Below are positions 53,197-60,810 of a stretch of DNA of 64,000 nucleotides, one piece after another. The translations under genes were made by a program, and so were the position numbers. Source of the DNA: Prauserella flavalba (GTDB lineage Bacteria; Actinomycetota; Actinomycetes; Mycobacteriales; Pseudonocardiaceae). The stretch is from NCBI RefSeq assembly GCF_003202235.1, contig NZ_MASU01000011.1, forward strand, positions 162,831 through 226,830. Direction: 5' to 3'. Below the pieces are notes generated by a model. The model did not search any database and was not told the DNA's origin. It saw only the letters and a list, made by a program, of their open reading frames with translations. Position 1 is the stretch's first letter. Each line of letters opens with the position of its first letter.

Positions 53197-54402
53197 ATGG
53201 ATGCGACCACAGTCCACTCAAGACAGTCGAGCGCGACCGCCGACACCGCTCTGGTCGAGCGCGTCCGCAAGCGGCTCGCCGGGGCCGGGTCCGGCACCGA
53301 CCCGCGCACCGTCGCCGAAGCCGTGCGCGCCGAAACCGGTGGTGTGGCAGGGCATCTGGACATCCTCGACGCGCTCCGTCTGCTCCGGCACGAGTTCGTC
53401 GGCGCGGGCCCGCTCGAACCGCTGTTGACCGATCCTGGAGTTTCCGACGTGCTCGTCACGGCGCCGGACGAGGTGTGGATCGACGGCACGCAGGGCCTTC
53501 GCCGCACCGACGTTCGGTTCACCGACGAGGAGGCCGTCCGGCGGCTCGCCCAGCGGCTCGCGCTCGCCGCGGGCCGCAGGCTCGACGACGCGCAGCCGTT
53601 CGTCGACGGCTGGTTGCCCGGCACGGGTCCGCACGGCCGGGTGCGGCTGCACGCCGTGCTGCCGCCGATCGCTGCCGAGGGCACCTGTCTGTCGCTGCGG
53701 GTACTGCGTCCCGCGGTGCACGACCTTCGCGCGTTGCGCAGGCTCGGCACCGTCGACGACAGCGGACTCGCGCTGTTGCGGGCGATTGTCTCTGCGCGAC
53801 TGGCCTTCCTCGTAAGCGGAGCGACCGGGTCGGGCAAGAGCACGCTGCTCGCGGCCCTGCTCGGCGCGGTCTCACCCGCCGAGCGGATCGTCTGCGTCGA
53901 GGACGCGGGCGAGCTGCAGCCCTCGCATCCCCAGTTCGTCCGGCTCGTCGCCCGTCCGCCGAACGTCGAGGGCGCGGGCGAGGTGACGCTGCGCGAACTC
54001 GTGCGCGAGGCGCTGCGCATGCGCCCTGACCGTCTCGTGGTCGGCGAGGTGCGGGGCCGAGAGGTCTGCGAGCTGCTGACCGCGATGAACACCGGGCACG
54101 ACGGTGGCGCGGGCACCCTTCACGCCAACTCGCCGAGCGAGGTGCCCGCCAGGCTGGAGGCGCTTGCCGCGCTCGGCGGGCTTTCTCGTTCCGCGCTGCA
54201 CAGTCAGCTCGCCGCGGCGGTACAGCTCGTGCTCCACATGCGCCGGCTGGCGGACGGTCGCCGCGCGCTCGCCGAGATCGGTGTCGTGCAGCGTGACGGC
54301 GACACCGTGCGGGTCGCGCCCGCGTGGCGGCCCTCCGGTTGGACCGGCAGGCGGCTGGTGGCCGACCTCCTCGGCGCGAAGGGGGTGGAGCTGCCGTGCT
54401 GA
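53197..54402 (+). CDS. tadA: TadA/CpaF-family secretion ATPase
   Basis: A 401-residue type II/IV secretion ATPase. GPLEPLLTDPGVSDVLVTAPD is the N-terminal domain, SGATGSGKSTLLAAL the Walker A, CVEDAGELQPSHP the Asp box, RPDRLVVGEVRGREV the Walker B and TGHDGGAGTLHANSP the His box. It powers assembly of Flp-type pili. ATG 53197 follows GAGGGGG; an upstream ATG 53170 has no site. The stop lies within the tadB start region. Confidence 0.93.
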   Translation: MDATTVHSRQSSATADTALVERVRKRLAGAGSGTDPRTVAEAVRAETGGVAGHLDILDALRLLRHEFVGAGPLEPLLTDPGVSDVLVTAPDEVWIDGTQGLRRTDVRFTDEEAVRRLAQRLALAAGRRLDDAQPFVDGWLPGTGPHGRVRLHAVLPPIAAEGTCLSLRVLRPAVHDLRALRRLGTVDDSGLALLRAIVSARLAFLVSGATGSGKSTLLAALLGAVSPAERIVCVEDAGELQPSHPQFVRLVARPPNVEGAGEVTLRELVREALRMRPDRLVVGEVRGREVCELLTAMNTGHDGGAGTLHANSPSEVPARLEALAALGGLSRSALHSQLAAAVQLVLHMRRLADGRRALAEIGVVQRDGDTVRVAPAWRPSGWTGRRLVADLLGAKGVELPC

Positions 54403-55205
54403 CCGGGTCCGCGCTCAGCGCCGCACTCGCCCTGCTGAGCTGGCCGTCGCCGACCTGTTCCCGGAGGCTCGCTTCACTCCGTGCGCGCCAGTTCCCGGCC
54501 CCGTGGCGGGCCGACCCGAAACGGTGGGCCATCGCGCTGCTGCCCCTCGGCTCGGTACCGGCCGTCCTGCTGTCCGGCCCGGCTGCCGCGATCGCCCTGC
54601 TGTTGCTGACGGGCTCCGTCTTCCTGCACCGCCGCACCCGCCGCCGAGCCAGGGCACGGGTCGAGGCGGCCGCCGCGCTCGCCGAGGCCGTGCGCACGAT
54701 GGTCGGCGAGCTCAGGGCGGGAGCGCATCCCGCGACCGCCGCGGAAGCCGCCGCGGCGGATGCGGATCCCGTCGCGGCGAGCACGTTGCGTGCGGTCGCG
54801 GCTTCGGCCCGGCTCGGCGGGGATCTCGACGGTGCGCTGCTCGCCCGGTCGGCCTCGGACCCCGGCGGCGAGGTACTCACCCAGCTCGCCCACGCCTGGT
54901 CCCTCGCCCGCGAACACGGCCTGCCACTCGCGACCGTGCTCGACGCCGTCCAACGCGACGTGGACGCCAAGGTGCGGCTGGCGAACCAGGTGGACGCCCG
55001 CATGGCGGGTCCGCGCGCCAGCGCGGCGATCCTCGCCGTGCTGCCCGCGGCGGGCATCCTGCTGGGCGAGGCGATGGGCGCGCGGCCGTTGCACGTGCTC
55101 GGCACGACCTCGGCGGGACAGCTCCTGCTGGTTCTCGGCGCCGCACTCGTGCTGGCCGGGGTGTACTGGAGCGCCGCCATCACGAACCGGGTGTTGCCGC
55201 GATGA
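54396..55205 (+). CDS. tadB: TadB-like inner membrane platform protein
   Basis: A 269-residue type II secretion F-domain protein. Hydrophobic segments flank a cytoplasmic part: IALLPLGSVPAVLLSGPAAAIALL at the N-terminus, VEAAAALAEAVRTMVGELRAG in the F domain, and two C-terminal helices (AAILAVLPAAGILLGEAMG, LLLVLGAALVLAGVYW). GTG 54396 overlaps tadA by seven bases. Its stop overlaps an ATG of a small ORF (ATGA). Confidence 0.88.
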   Translation: MLTGSALSAALALLSWPSPTCSRRLASLRARQFPAPWRADPKRWAIALLPLGSVPAVLLSGPAAAIALLLLTGSVFLHRRTRRRARARVEAAAALAEAVRTMVGELRAGAHPATAAEAAAADADPVAASTLRAVAASARLGGDLDGALLARSASDPGGEVLTQLAHAWSLAREHGLPLATVLDAVQRDVDAKVRLANQVDARMAGPRASAAILAVLPAAGILLGEAMGARPLHVLGTTSAGQLLLVLGAALVLAGVYWSAAITNRVLPR

Positions 55206-55426
55206 CCGCGCCGACGCGCGTGCGCGTGCCGTGGTTCGATCCGGTGCGGCCCTTGAGGCGAACGGCCGGGCATCCAGGCAATGCCGCTTGGACCCGAGAG
55301 CAGGGGGCGGCCGCTGTGACCGCGCCGTGCGTCGTCGCGGGGCGCTGGTTTCCGGCCCGGTGTTCCCGGAATCCGAGTGCCCCGGCAATCCCGGGTGGAC
55401 CCGGTGTCCGGGGGTGGTTGCGATGA
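55202..55426 (+). CDS. Small ORF between tadB and tadC (74 residues)
   Basis: ATG 55202 overlaps the tadB stop (ATGA) and the ORF ends at TGA 55424-55426, which overlaps the next small ORF in the same way. The product is basic and rich in Pro, Arg and Trp (TRVRVPWFDPVRPLRR), without a signal or membrane segment. I recognise no family. It may be a real accessory peptide, a translational relay to tadC, or the product of decayed tandem duplication. Confidence 0.4.
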   Translation: MTAPTRVRVPWFDPVRPLRRTAGHPGNAAWTREQGAAAVTAPCVVAGRWFPARCSRNPSAPAIPGGPGVRGWLR

Positions 55427-55515
55427 CCAGGCTCAGCCTCGTCGCGACGTTGCCGTCTGCCCCGGTCACCGCAGCGGCGTTGCCGCGCGCTGACAGCGGC
55501 GGGTGGTCGCGATGA
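55423..55515 (+). CDS. Small ORF overlapping the tadC start (30 residues)
   Basis: ATG 55423 to TGA 55513-55515. Its start overlaps the previous small ORF stop and its stop overlaps the tadC ATG 55512, both as ATGA. The residues MTRLSLVATLPSAPVTAAAL look like a weak hydrophobic segment. The surrounding sequence resembles the first codons of tadC (GGTGGTCGCGATGA versus GGTGGTTGCGATGA). It is most likely a coupling ORF or a duplicated tadC 5' end. Confidence 0.35.
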   Translation: MTRLSLVATLPSAPVTAAALPRADSGGWSR

Positions 55516-56237
55516 GCACGCCGAGCGTCGTCGCGGCCTTGCTTGGCGCCGCGGTGCTGACGGCCCCGCAGCCCCGGACGAACCGCTTGCGCTCGGTACT
55601 GCCGCGTCCGGACCCTCCGCGAGCCACGCCCCCGGCGGCCCGGCTGGCGCGATCTTCGGCGGGACGATCCGCCTGCGTGGCAGTCGCCGTCGCGGTGCTC
55701 GTGGCCGCGGCAGGGAGCTGGACGCTGGCGCTGCCGGCCGGTGCGCTCGCCGGGTTCGCCGCCCGGAGGCTGCTCTCGCCTCGACGGGTCGCCGCGGCGG
55801 ATCCGCTGCGACTCGCCGCGACCGGCGACCTCCTCGCGGCGTGCCTCACCGCCGGGCTACCGGTGCCGACCGCGGTCCGCGCCGTCGCGGGCACGGCACC
55901 ACCGGACGCGGCCGCCGCGCTGCGGGCGACCGCCGACCTCCTCACCCTCGGCGCCGAGCCCGCCGAAGCGTGGGAACCATCGCGACGGTGCCCGTCGACC
56001 GCGGAGCTGGCTCGTGCGGCCTGCCGCACCGCCCGCTCGGGCAGTGCGCTGGCCGAGGTGGCGTCGGGCATGGCCGAGCGAGCGCGCTCCGCCGTCGGCG
56101 ACGAGGCCGAGGCCCGCGCGCAGCGCGCGGGCGTCCTGATCACCGGACCACTCGGCCTGTGCTTCCTGCCCGCCTTCCTGTGCCTCGGTGTCGTCCCCGT
56201 CGTCCTCGGACTCGCCGGACGGCTGACCGTCTTCTGA
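55512..56237 (+). CDS. tadC: TadC-like platform protein
   Basis: A 241-residue type II secretion F-domain protein, partner of TadB. VAVAVAVLVAAAGSWTLALPAG and GALAGFAARRL form the N-terminal membrane part, TGDLLAACLTAGLPVPTAVRAVAG is the F domain core, and ITGPLGLCFLPAFLCLGVVPVVLGL the C-terminal helix. ATG 55512; the link to tadB is interrupted by about 300 bases of small ORFs. Followed by the pilin-like gene after 30 bases. Confidence 0.88.
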   Translation: MSTPSVVAALLGAAVLTAPQPRTNRLRSVLPRPDPPRATPPAARLARSSAGRSACVAVAVAVLVAAAGSWTLALPAGALAGFAARRLLSPRRVAAADPLRLAATGDLLAACLTAGLPVPTAVRAVAGTAPPDAAAALRATADLLTLGAEPAEAWEPSRRCPSTAELARAACRTARSGSALAEVASGMAERARSAVGDEAEARAQRAGVLITGPLGLCFLPAFLCLGVVPVVLGLAGRLTVF

Positions 56238-56267
56238 CCCAGCACGACGAACGAAAGGAACACGACC

Positions 56268-56483
56268 ATGAACTCGATCCTGTGGCACGCCCTGCTGCGC
56301 CGCCGCGGTCCGCTGCCCCGCGACCGCTTCCGCTCCGACGACGGCATGAGTACGGCCGAGTACGCCATCGGCACGCTCGCCGCGGCCGCCTTCGCGGCGC
56401 TCCTCTACACGGTGATCACCGGCGACTCGGTGGTCAGCGCACTCACCTCGCTCATCGAGCGGGCGATCTCGGTGAGCTTCTGA
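56268..56483 (+). CDS. DUF4244 Flp pilin-like protein
   Basis: A 71-residue protein. After a basic N-terminus, the segment DDGMSTAEYAIGTLAAAAFAALLYTVI has the Flp pilin layout: Gly-Met cleavage region, a Glu five residues into the hydrophobic helix and a Tyr next to it. It is the probable major pilin (Rv3656c type). ATG 56268 follows AAAGGAA. It overlaps the TadE gene by one base (TGATG). No prepilin peptidase gene is in the window. Confidence 0.9.
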   Translation: MNSILWHALLRRRGPLPRDRFRSDDGMSTAEYAIGTLAAAAFAALLYTVITGDSVVSALTSLIERAISVSF

Positions 56484-56863
56484 TGCGCCGGTTCCGAACC
56501 GCAGGGGACCGGGGCACCGCCACCGTGGAAGGCGCCATCGCGCTGTGCTCGCTCGTGACGGTCTTCGGCCTCGTGCTCGTTGGGATCATGGCGATCTCGA
56601 AGCAGATCCGATGCACCGACGCCGCGATGGAAGCGGCGAGGCACCTCGCGCGCGGGCAGCCCGCGCTCGCCGAGGAAGCCGTCCGGAGGCTCGCGCCCGG
56701 CGGTGCCACGCTCGATGTGCGGACGCGTGACGGGACCGTCGAGGTGACGGTCGAGGCCCCCGCGGTGAACGCCTTGCCGGGCGTCGCGGTGCGGGCGGAG
56801 GCTTTCGCCGAACTGGAGCCCGGTGAGCGGGAGGCGGCCACCGGTGCCGCGCCCGGAAGCTGA
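56483..56863 (+). CDS. TadE-like pseudopilin
   Basis: A 126-residue protein with a TadE-type N-terminus: DRGTATVEGAIALCSLVTVFGLVLVGIM, a hydrophobic helix with glutamate at its start, then a periplasmic part rich in beta strands. ATG 56483 overlaps the pilin gene stop. It is the minor pilin or assembly factor of the Tad system (Rv3655c position). Confidence 0.85.
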   Translation: MRRFRTAGDRGTATVEGAIALCSLVTVFGLVLVGIMAISKQIRCTDAAMEAARHLARGQPALAEEAVRRLAPGGATLDVRTRDGTVEVTVEAPAVNALPGVAVRAEAFAELEPGEREAATGAAPGS

Positions 56864-57236
56864 GCCCGACGGCGGATCGGCAACCGTGTGGGCGGCCGGT
56901 GCGATCGCGGGCCTGCTCGCGGTGGCCGGCTTGCTGTGGCTGCTGGGTGGTGCCGTGGTCACCCGGCACCGGGCCGCGAACGCGGCGGACCTGGCCGCGC
57001 TCGCCGCCGCCGGCCATGCCGAGCGGGGCACTGCCGAGGCGTGCGCGCACGCCCACCGAATCGCCGAGCGCATGCGCGCCCACGTCCGCGAGTGCCGCTT
57101 CGACGGCTGGGACGCGCTCGTGGTCGTCGAAGCGGTGGGTCCCGGGTCGCTCGCCGGGTTCGGGCCCGTCACCGCTCGCGCGCGGGCAGGGCCGGTCGGT
57201 TCGCCCGCGATGAACGGGCGAATGGAGCCGGACTGA
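56823..57236 (+). CDS. TadE-like protein, Rv3654c type
   Basis: A 137-residue protein of the kind called helicase/secretion neighbourhood TadE-like. DGGSATVWAAGAIAGLLAVAGLLWLLGG is the N-terminal helix with the ATVW variant of the TadE/TadG start; ANAADLAALAAAGHAERG follows, typical of TadG-like pilus proteins with helper residues. GTG 56823 (site GGAG) overlaps the TadE gene by 41 bases; GTG 56844 is an alternative. Confidence 0.82.
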   Translation: MSGRRPPVPRPEAEPDGGSATVWAAGAIAGLLAVAGLLWLLGGAVVTRHRAANAADLAALAAAGHAERGTAEACAHAHRIAERMRAHVRECRFDGWDALVVVEAVGPGSLAGFGPVTARARAGPVGSPAMNGRMEPD

Positions 57237-57569
57237 CCTGCCTGCCGAAGCGGTCACCGGCGAGCAGCGGTCACCGGCGTGCGACGAGCGGTCTTCGGCC
57301 TGGACGAACGGACCGAACGGCCGCAGGCCGGAGTTGATCACGGCCTGGTGGGTGAGACGAGGCGGCTGCGACGAACGGCCAGCTCAAGGGCGCCTGTCGC
57401 CGACGATTGACACGCGGGATTCAGTCGAGCCGTTGTGTCGGTGCTCACTCGTCGTCTGTCAAGCACCGGTTGTCGACGGGGGCCTTCCGGCCAAGTGCAA
57501 CTTGCCGTTTATTCATCTGTGACACCGCGAACGAGGCGGTGGAAGTTTCTGAGGAGGCTCGAGAAAGAC
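57237..57569. other. Intergenic region after the Tad genes
   Basis: 333 bases with no recognised gene. It contains AGCGGTCACCGGCG twice (57249-57262 and 57266-57279), a short direct repeat of 17-base period. It should end the Tad transcript and start the PrimPol-domain gene; a T-tract terminator is not visible. Confidence 0.4.
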
Positions 57570-58211
57570 ATGTTGGACACGGAGTGGCCGGACAGCTGGC
57601 GCGGCGCGTTCCGCATCGAGTTGCGCGCCGAAGCCATCGGCCTGGCCTGGCGAGGCTGGCCGGTGCTGCCGGGTACCTACCCCGGCGCCGGTGACGACAC
57701 GGAGTCCGGCTCCGCGTGGACGCGGCCGGTCCCGGTGCACGAGGACTGGCACCAGCGGATCGGCGCCCACCCGCAGCAGGTGGCCGCGTGGTTCACCGGC
57801 AGGCCGCACAGCCTGCTCGTCGCCACCGGCACGATGATCGACGCGATCGAGGTGGACGACCAGCTCGGCCGCCGCGCCGCCACGCTGCTGCGGGCTACCG
57901 GGCACCCGGCGCCGATCGTCGCGATGCCGAACGGCCGGTGGCTGTTCCTCACCACGTCGACGGACCGCGTGCCGTCGGTGCTGGCCACGAACGAGAACGT
58001 GCGGTGGCACGGTGAGGGCAGCTACGTTCCGCTCCCGCCGACGCCGTTCGAGCACGGCGTCGTGCACTGGCGGGTCAAGCCGGAGATCTGGGGCTGGCGG
58101 CTTCCCGCAGCCGGCGCGGTGCACGAGGTACTGGTGCGTGCGCTGCTCGGCGAGGCCGCCGACCACGTGACGGCTCAGCCCGTCTTCGTCGCGGGATCCT
58201 CCGCGGCGTGA
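57570..58211 (+). CDS. Bifunctional DNA primase/polymerase N-terminal domain protein
   Basis: A 213-residue protein. AEAIGLAWRGWPVLPGTYPGAG is the opening typical of PrimPol N-terminal domain proteins, followed by PHSLLVATGTMIDAIEVDD, which may supply acidic metal ligands, and PNGRWLFLTT. There is no helicase domain. ATG 57570 has GAGGAGG 12 bases upstream. It overlaps the helicase tail-to-tail by 37 bases. The canonical DxD is not obvious, so polymerase activity is uncertain. Confidence 0.7.
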   Translation: MLDTEWPDSWRGAFRIELRAEAIGLAWRGWPVLPGTYPGAGDDTESGSAWTRPVPVHEDWHQRIGAHPQQVAAWFTGRPHSLLVATGTMIDAIEVDDQLGRRAATLLRATGHPAPIVAMPNGRWLFLTTSTDRVPSVLATNENVRWHGEGSYVPLPPTPFEHGVVHWRVKPEIWGWRLPAAGAVHEVLVRALLGEAADHVTAQPVFVAGSSAA

Positions 58212-60595
58212 TCGACCCCGTGGCCGTGCCGACCATCGTGGTTCACCGCCCCGAGCACGATGTCCAGCACGGTCACCGCCCCCGCCTTGTCCAGCGGATC
58301 GTTGCCGTTCCCGCATTTAGGCGACTGGACGCAGGACGGGCACCCAGCCGGGCACTCGCAGGAGACGATCGCCTCCCGCGTAGCGGCCAGCCAAGGGACG
58401 AGCGCGGCGAAGCCGCGGTCGGCGAATCCGGCACCCCCGGGATGACCATCGTGCACGAACACCGTCGCCTCCCCGGTGTCCGAGTGCATCGCGGTCGAAA
58501 CTCCGCCGATGTCCCAGCGGTCGCACGTAGCGAACAGCGGTAGCAGGCCGATCGCCGCGTGCTCGGCGGCATGCAGGGCGCCGGGGATGCGCGCCGGTTC
58601 GAGACCGGCGCCCCCCGGCGCCCTGTCCCCATCGTCGGCCTTCTCCAGCAGCTCGTCGCTGATCGTGTACCAGACCGCGCGCGTGCGAAGTACCTGTTCC
58701 GGCAGGTCCAGCGCGACGTGGTCGAGTACCTCGCCCGACGGCAGCCTGCGCAGGTAACCGACCACCTGTGAGGTCACCGCCACCTCTCCGAGGCACACGG
58801 TGACGCCGCCGTACCGCTCCTCGCGAACCGTGTTCAGCACCGCGATGTCGACGATCTCCCTCGCCGAGGTGTTCCACTCCGGGTCCTCCGCGTGCACGAG
58901 CGCGAGACCCTGCTCGAGGTCGAGATCGTCTACGACGTACGACGAACCCTGGTGCAGGTACAACGCTCCCTGGTGCACGGTGCTACACGCCGAGCCGGGA
59001 TCGACGGTGCCCAGCAGCCGCGACGTGTCCGCTTCCACCACCGCGATCTGATCACCGCCCGAGCCGCGGATGTCCACCTGGTGCTGCGGGCGGTCCCGCG
59101 TCGTCCAGTACCAGCCGCTCGGCCGCCTGCGCAGCACCTTGTCGGCCACCAGCTCGTCGAGCACCTCGCGCGCCGCCGCGCCGCCGAACGCGTCCAGTTC
59201 CTCGGCGGTCAGCGGCAGCTCGGCCGCCGCGCACGCCAGTTGCGGCGCCAGCACATACGGGTTCGCGGGATCCAGCACCGCCGTCTCCACCGGGCGGTCC
59301 AGCAGCGCCCCCGGATGATGCACGAGATAGGTGTCGAGCGGGTCGTCCCTCGCGACGAACACGACGAGCGCGTCGTCACCGGCCCGGCCCGCGCGGCCCG
59401 ACTGCTGCCAGAACGACGCGAGCGTGCCCGGGTAGCCCGCGAGCACCACGGCGTCCAGGCCGGCGATGTCGACGCCCAACTCCAGCGCGTTCGTGGTGGC
59501 GACCCCCAGCAGCTGCCCGGACAGCAGGGCCTTCTCCAGCGCTCGCCGCTCCTCGGGCAGGAAACCCGCCCGGTACGCCGCCACCGCCTCGCCCAGCTCG
59601 GGGTCCACCTCGGACAGAATCCGCTTCGCGCCGAGCGCGGTCAGCTCCGCTCCGCGCCGCGAGCGCACGAACGCGAGGCTGCGGGCGCCCTCGATCACCA
59701 GCTCCGCCAGGATCCGCGCGGCCTCCGCGCCCGCGGAACGCCGCACGGGGGCGCCGTTCTCCCCGGCCAGCTCCTCCAGCAACGGCGGTTCCCACAGCGC
59801 CACCGTGCGCGCGCCCCTCGGCGAGGCGTCCTCGACGACAGGCGAGCACTCGCGCCCCGTGAGCCGCGCCGCGAAACCGGCGGGTTCCGCGGTGGTGGCC
59901 GAGGCCAGCACGAACACCGGGTCCGCGCCGTAGTGCCTCGCCACGCGCCGCAGCCTGCGCAGCAGCAGCGCCACGTGCGAGCCGAACACGCCGCGGTAGC
60001 TGTGGCACTCGTCCACGACCACGTAGGTGAGCTTGCGGAAGAACTTCGCCCACCGCGCGTGGGCCGACAGCACGCCGCGGTGGAGCATGTCGGGGTTCGT
60101 GAACACCCAGCGCGCGTGGTCTCGCACCCAGTCGCGCTCGTTCAGCGGCGTGTCGCCGTCGTAGGAGGCCGGCCGCACGCCGTCGAGGTCCAGCGCGGAC
60201 ACCGCGCGCAGCTGGTCGGCGCCCAGCGCCTTGGTCGGTGCCAGGTAGAGGGCCGTGGCTTTGGGGTCGGCGTGCAGTTTCGAGAGCACGGGCAGCTGGT
60301 AGACGAGCGACTTGCCCGACGCCGTGCCGGTGGCGATCACGACGTCGCTGCCCGACCACGCCAGCTCCGCGGCCTCCGCCTGATGCGTCCACGGCCGCTC
60401 GACGCCGGTGGCCCTGATCGCGTCGACGACGGCGGCCGGGACCCATTCCGGCCAGTCCGCGAACTTCGGTTCCCTGGCCGGGAGGTCGGCGACATGGGTG
60501 ACGGGGTTGCGCCGTTCCGGAATGCCCGCGGTGGCGCGGCTCAGCAGGCGTCGCGCCCGCAGCGACTCGCCTCGACCGCTCATGTGTTCGAGCAT
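58175..60595 (-). CDS. DEAD/DECH-box helicase with C-terminal DUF1998 zinc motif (MrfA/YprA-like)
   Basis: An 806-residue superfamily 2 helicase. Walker A is IATGTASGKSLVYQLP, motif II VVVDECHSY, motif III ASATT, and the second RecA domain ends in QQSGRAGRAGDDAL. The C-terminus has CECPAGCPSCVQSPKCGNGN, the four-cysteine DUF1998 motif of MrfA, which in Bacillus repairs mitomycin lesions. It corresponds to the helicase that names the actinobacterial helicase/secretion neighbourhood (Rv3649). ATG 60595, or ATG 60583 (MSGRGES). Confidence 0.93.
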   Translation of the reverse strand: MLEHMSGRGESLRARRLLSRATAGIPERRNPVTHVADLPAREPKFADWPEWVPAAVVDAIRATGVERPWTHQAEAAELAWSGSDVVIATGTASGKSLVYQLPVLSKLHADPKATALYLAPTKALGADQLRAVSALDLDGVRPASYDGDTPLNERDWVRDHARWVFTNPDMLHRGVLSAHARWAKFFRKLTYVVVDECHSYRGVFGSHVALLLRRLRRVARHYGADPVFVLASATTAEPAGFAARLTGRECSPVVEDASPRGARTVALWEPPLLEELAGENGAPVRRSAGAEAARILAELVIEGARSLAFVRSRRGAELTALGAKRILSEVDPELGEAVAAYRAGFLPEERRALEKALLSGQLLGVATTNALELGVDIAGLDAVVLAGYPGTLASFWQQSGRAGRAGDDALVVFVARDDPLDTYLVHHPGALLDRPVETAVLDPANPYVLAPQLACAAAELPLTAEELDAFGGAAAREVLDELVADKVLRRRPSGWYWTTRDRPQHQVDIRGSGGDQIAVVEADTSRLLGTVDPGSACSTVHQGALYLHQGSSYVVDDLDLEQGLALVHAEDPEWNTSAREIVDIAVLNTVREERYGGVTVCLGEVAVTSQVVGYLRRLPSGEVLDHVALDLPEQVLRTRAVWYTISDELLEKADDGDRAPGGAGLEPARIPGALHAAEHAAIGLLPLFATCDRWDIGGVSTAMHSDTGEATVFVHDGHPGGAGFADRGFAALVPWLAATREAIVSCECPAGCPSCVQSPKCGNGNDPLDKAGAVTVLDIVLGAVNHDGRHGHGVDHAAEDPATKTG

Positions 60596-60662
60596 CGCAC
60601 ACCGGCGGCCGCGCCCCGATCGGCGGTACCGTGAGCGGTTTCACATGAATACGCAGCGTATG

Positions 60663-60746
60663 TGACATGGGACGCCCTGCCGGGGCGTCCATCTCTACCA
60701 ATAGACTCCGCCAAACCACACCAGAAGTGGTGTAGATCCCATGTCA
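60663..60746 (+). promoter_or_regulatory. Possible structured leader RNA of hppA
   Basis: TGACATGGGA (60663-60672) pairs perfectly with TCCCATGTCA (60737-60746). Inside are two more hairpins: 60673-60677 with 60683-60687 (extendable outward) and 60718-60723 with 60728-60733. Together they form a three-way-junction-like fold of 84 bases. It ends 64 bases before the hppA ATG and could lie in its 5' UTR. I could not match it to a known riboswitch. It could equally be read from the helicase side. Confidence 0.4.
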
Positions 60747-60810
60747 GCGTCGGCACAGTGGTCAGCCCGCTCGTCGGCGCTGGCAACAGGCGACGTTTCC
60801 AGGAGGACGA

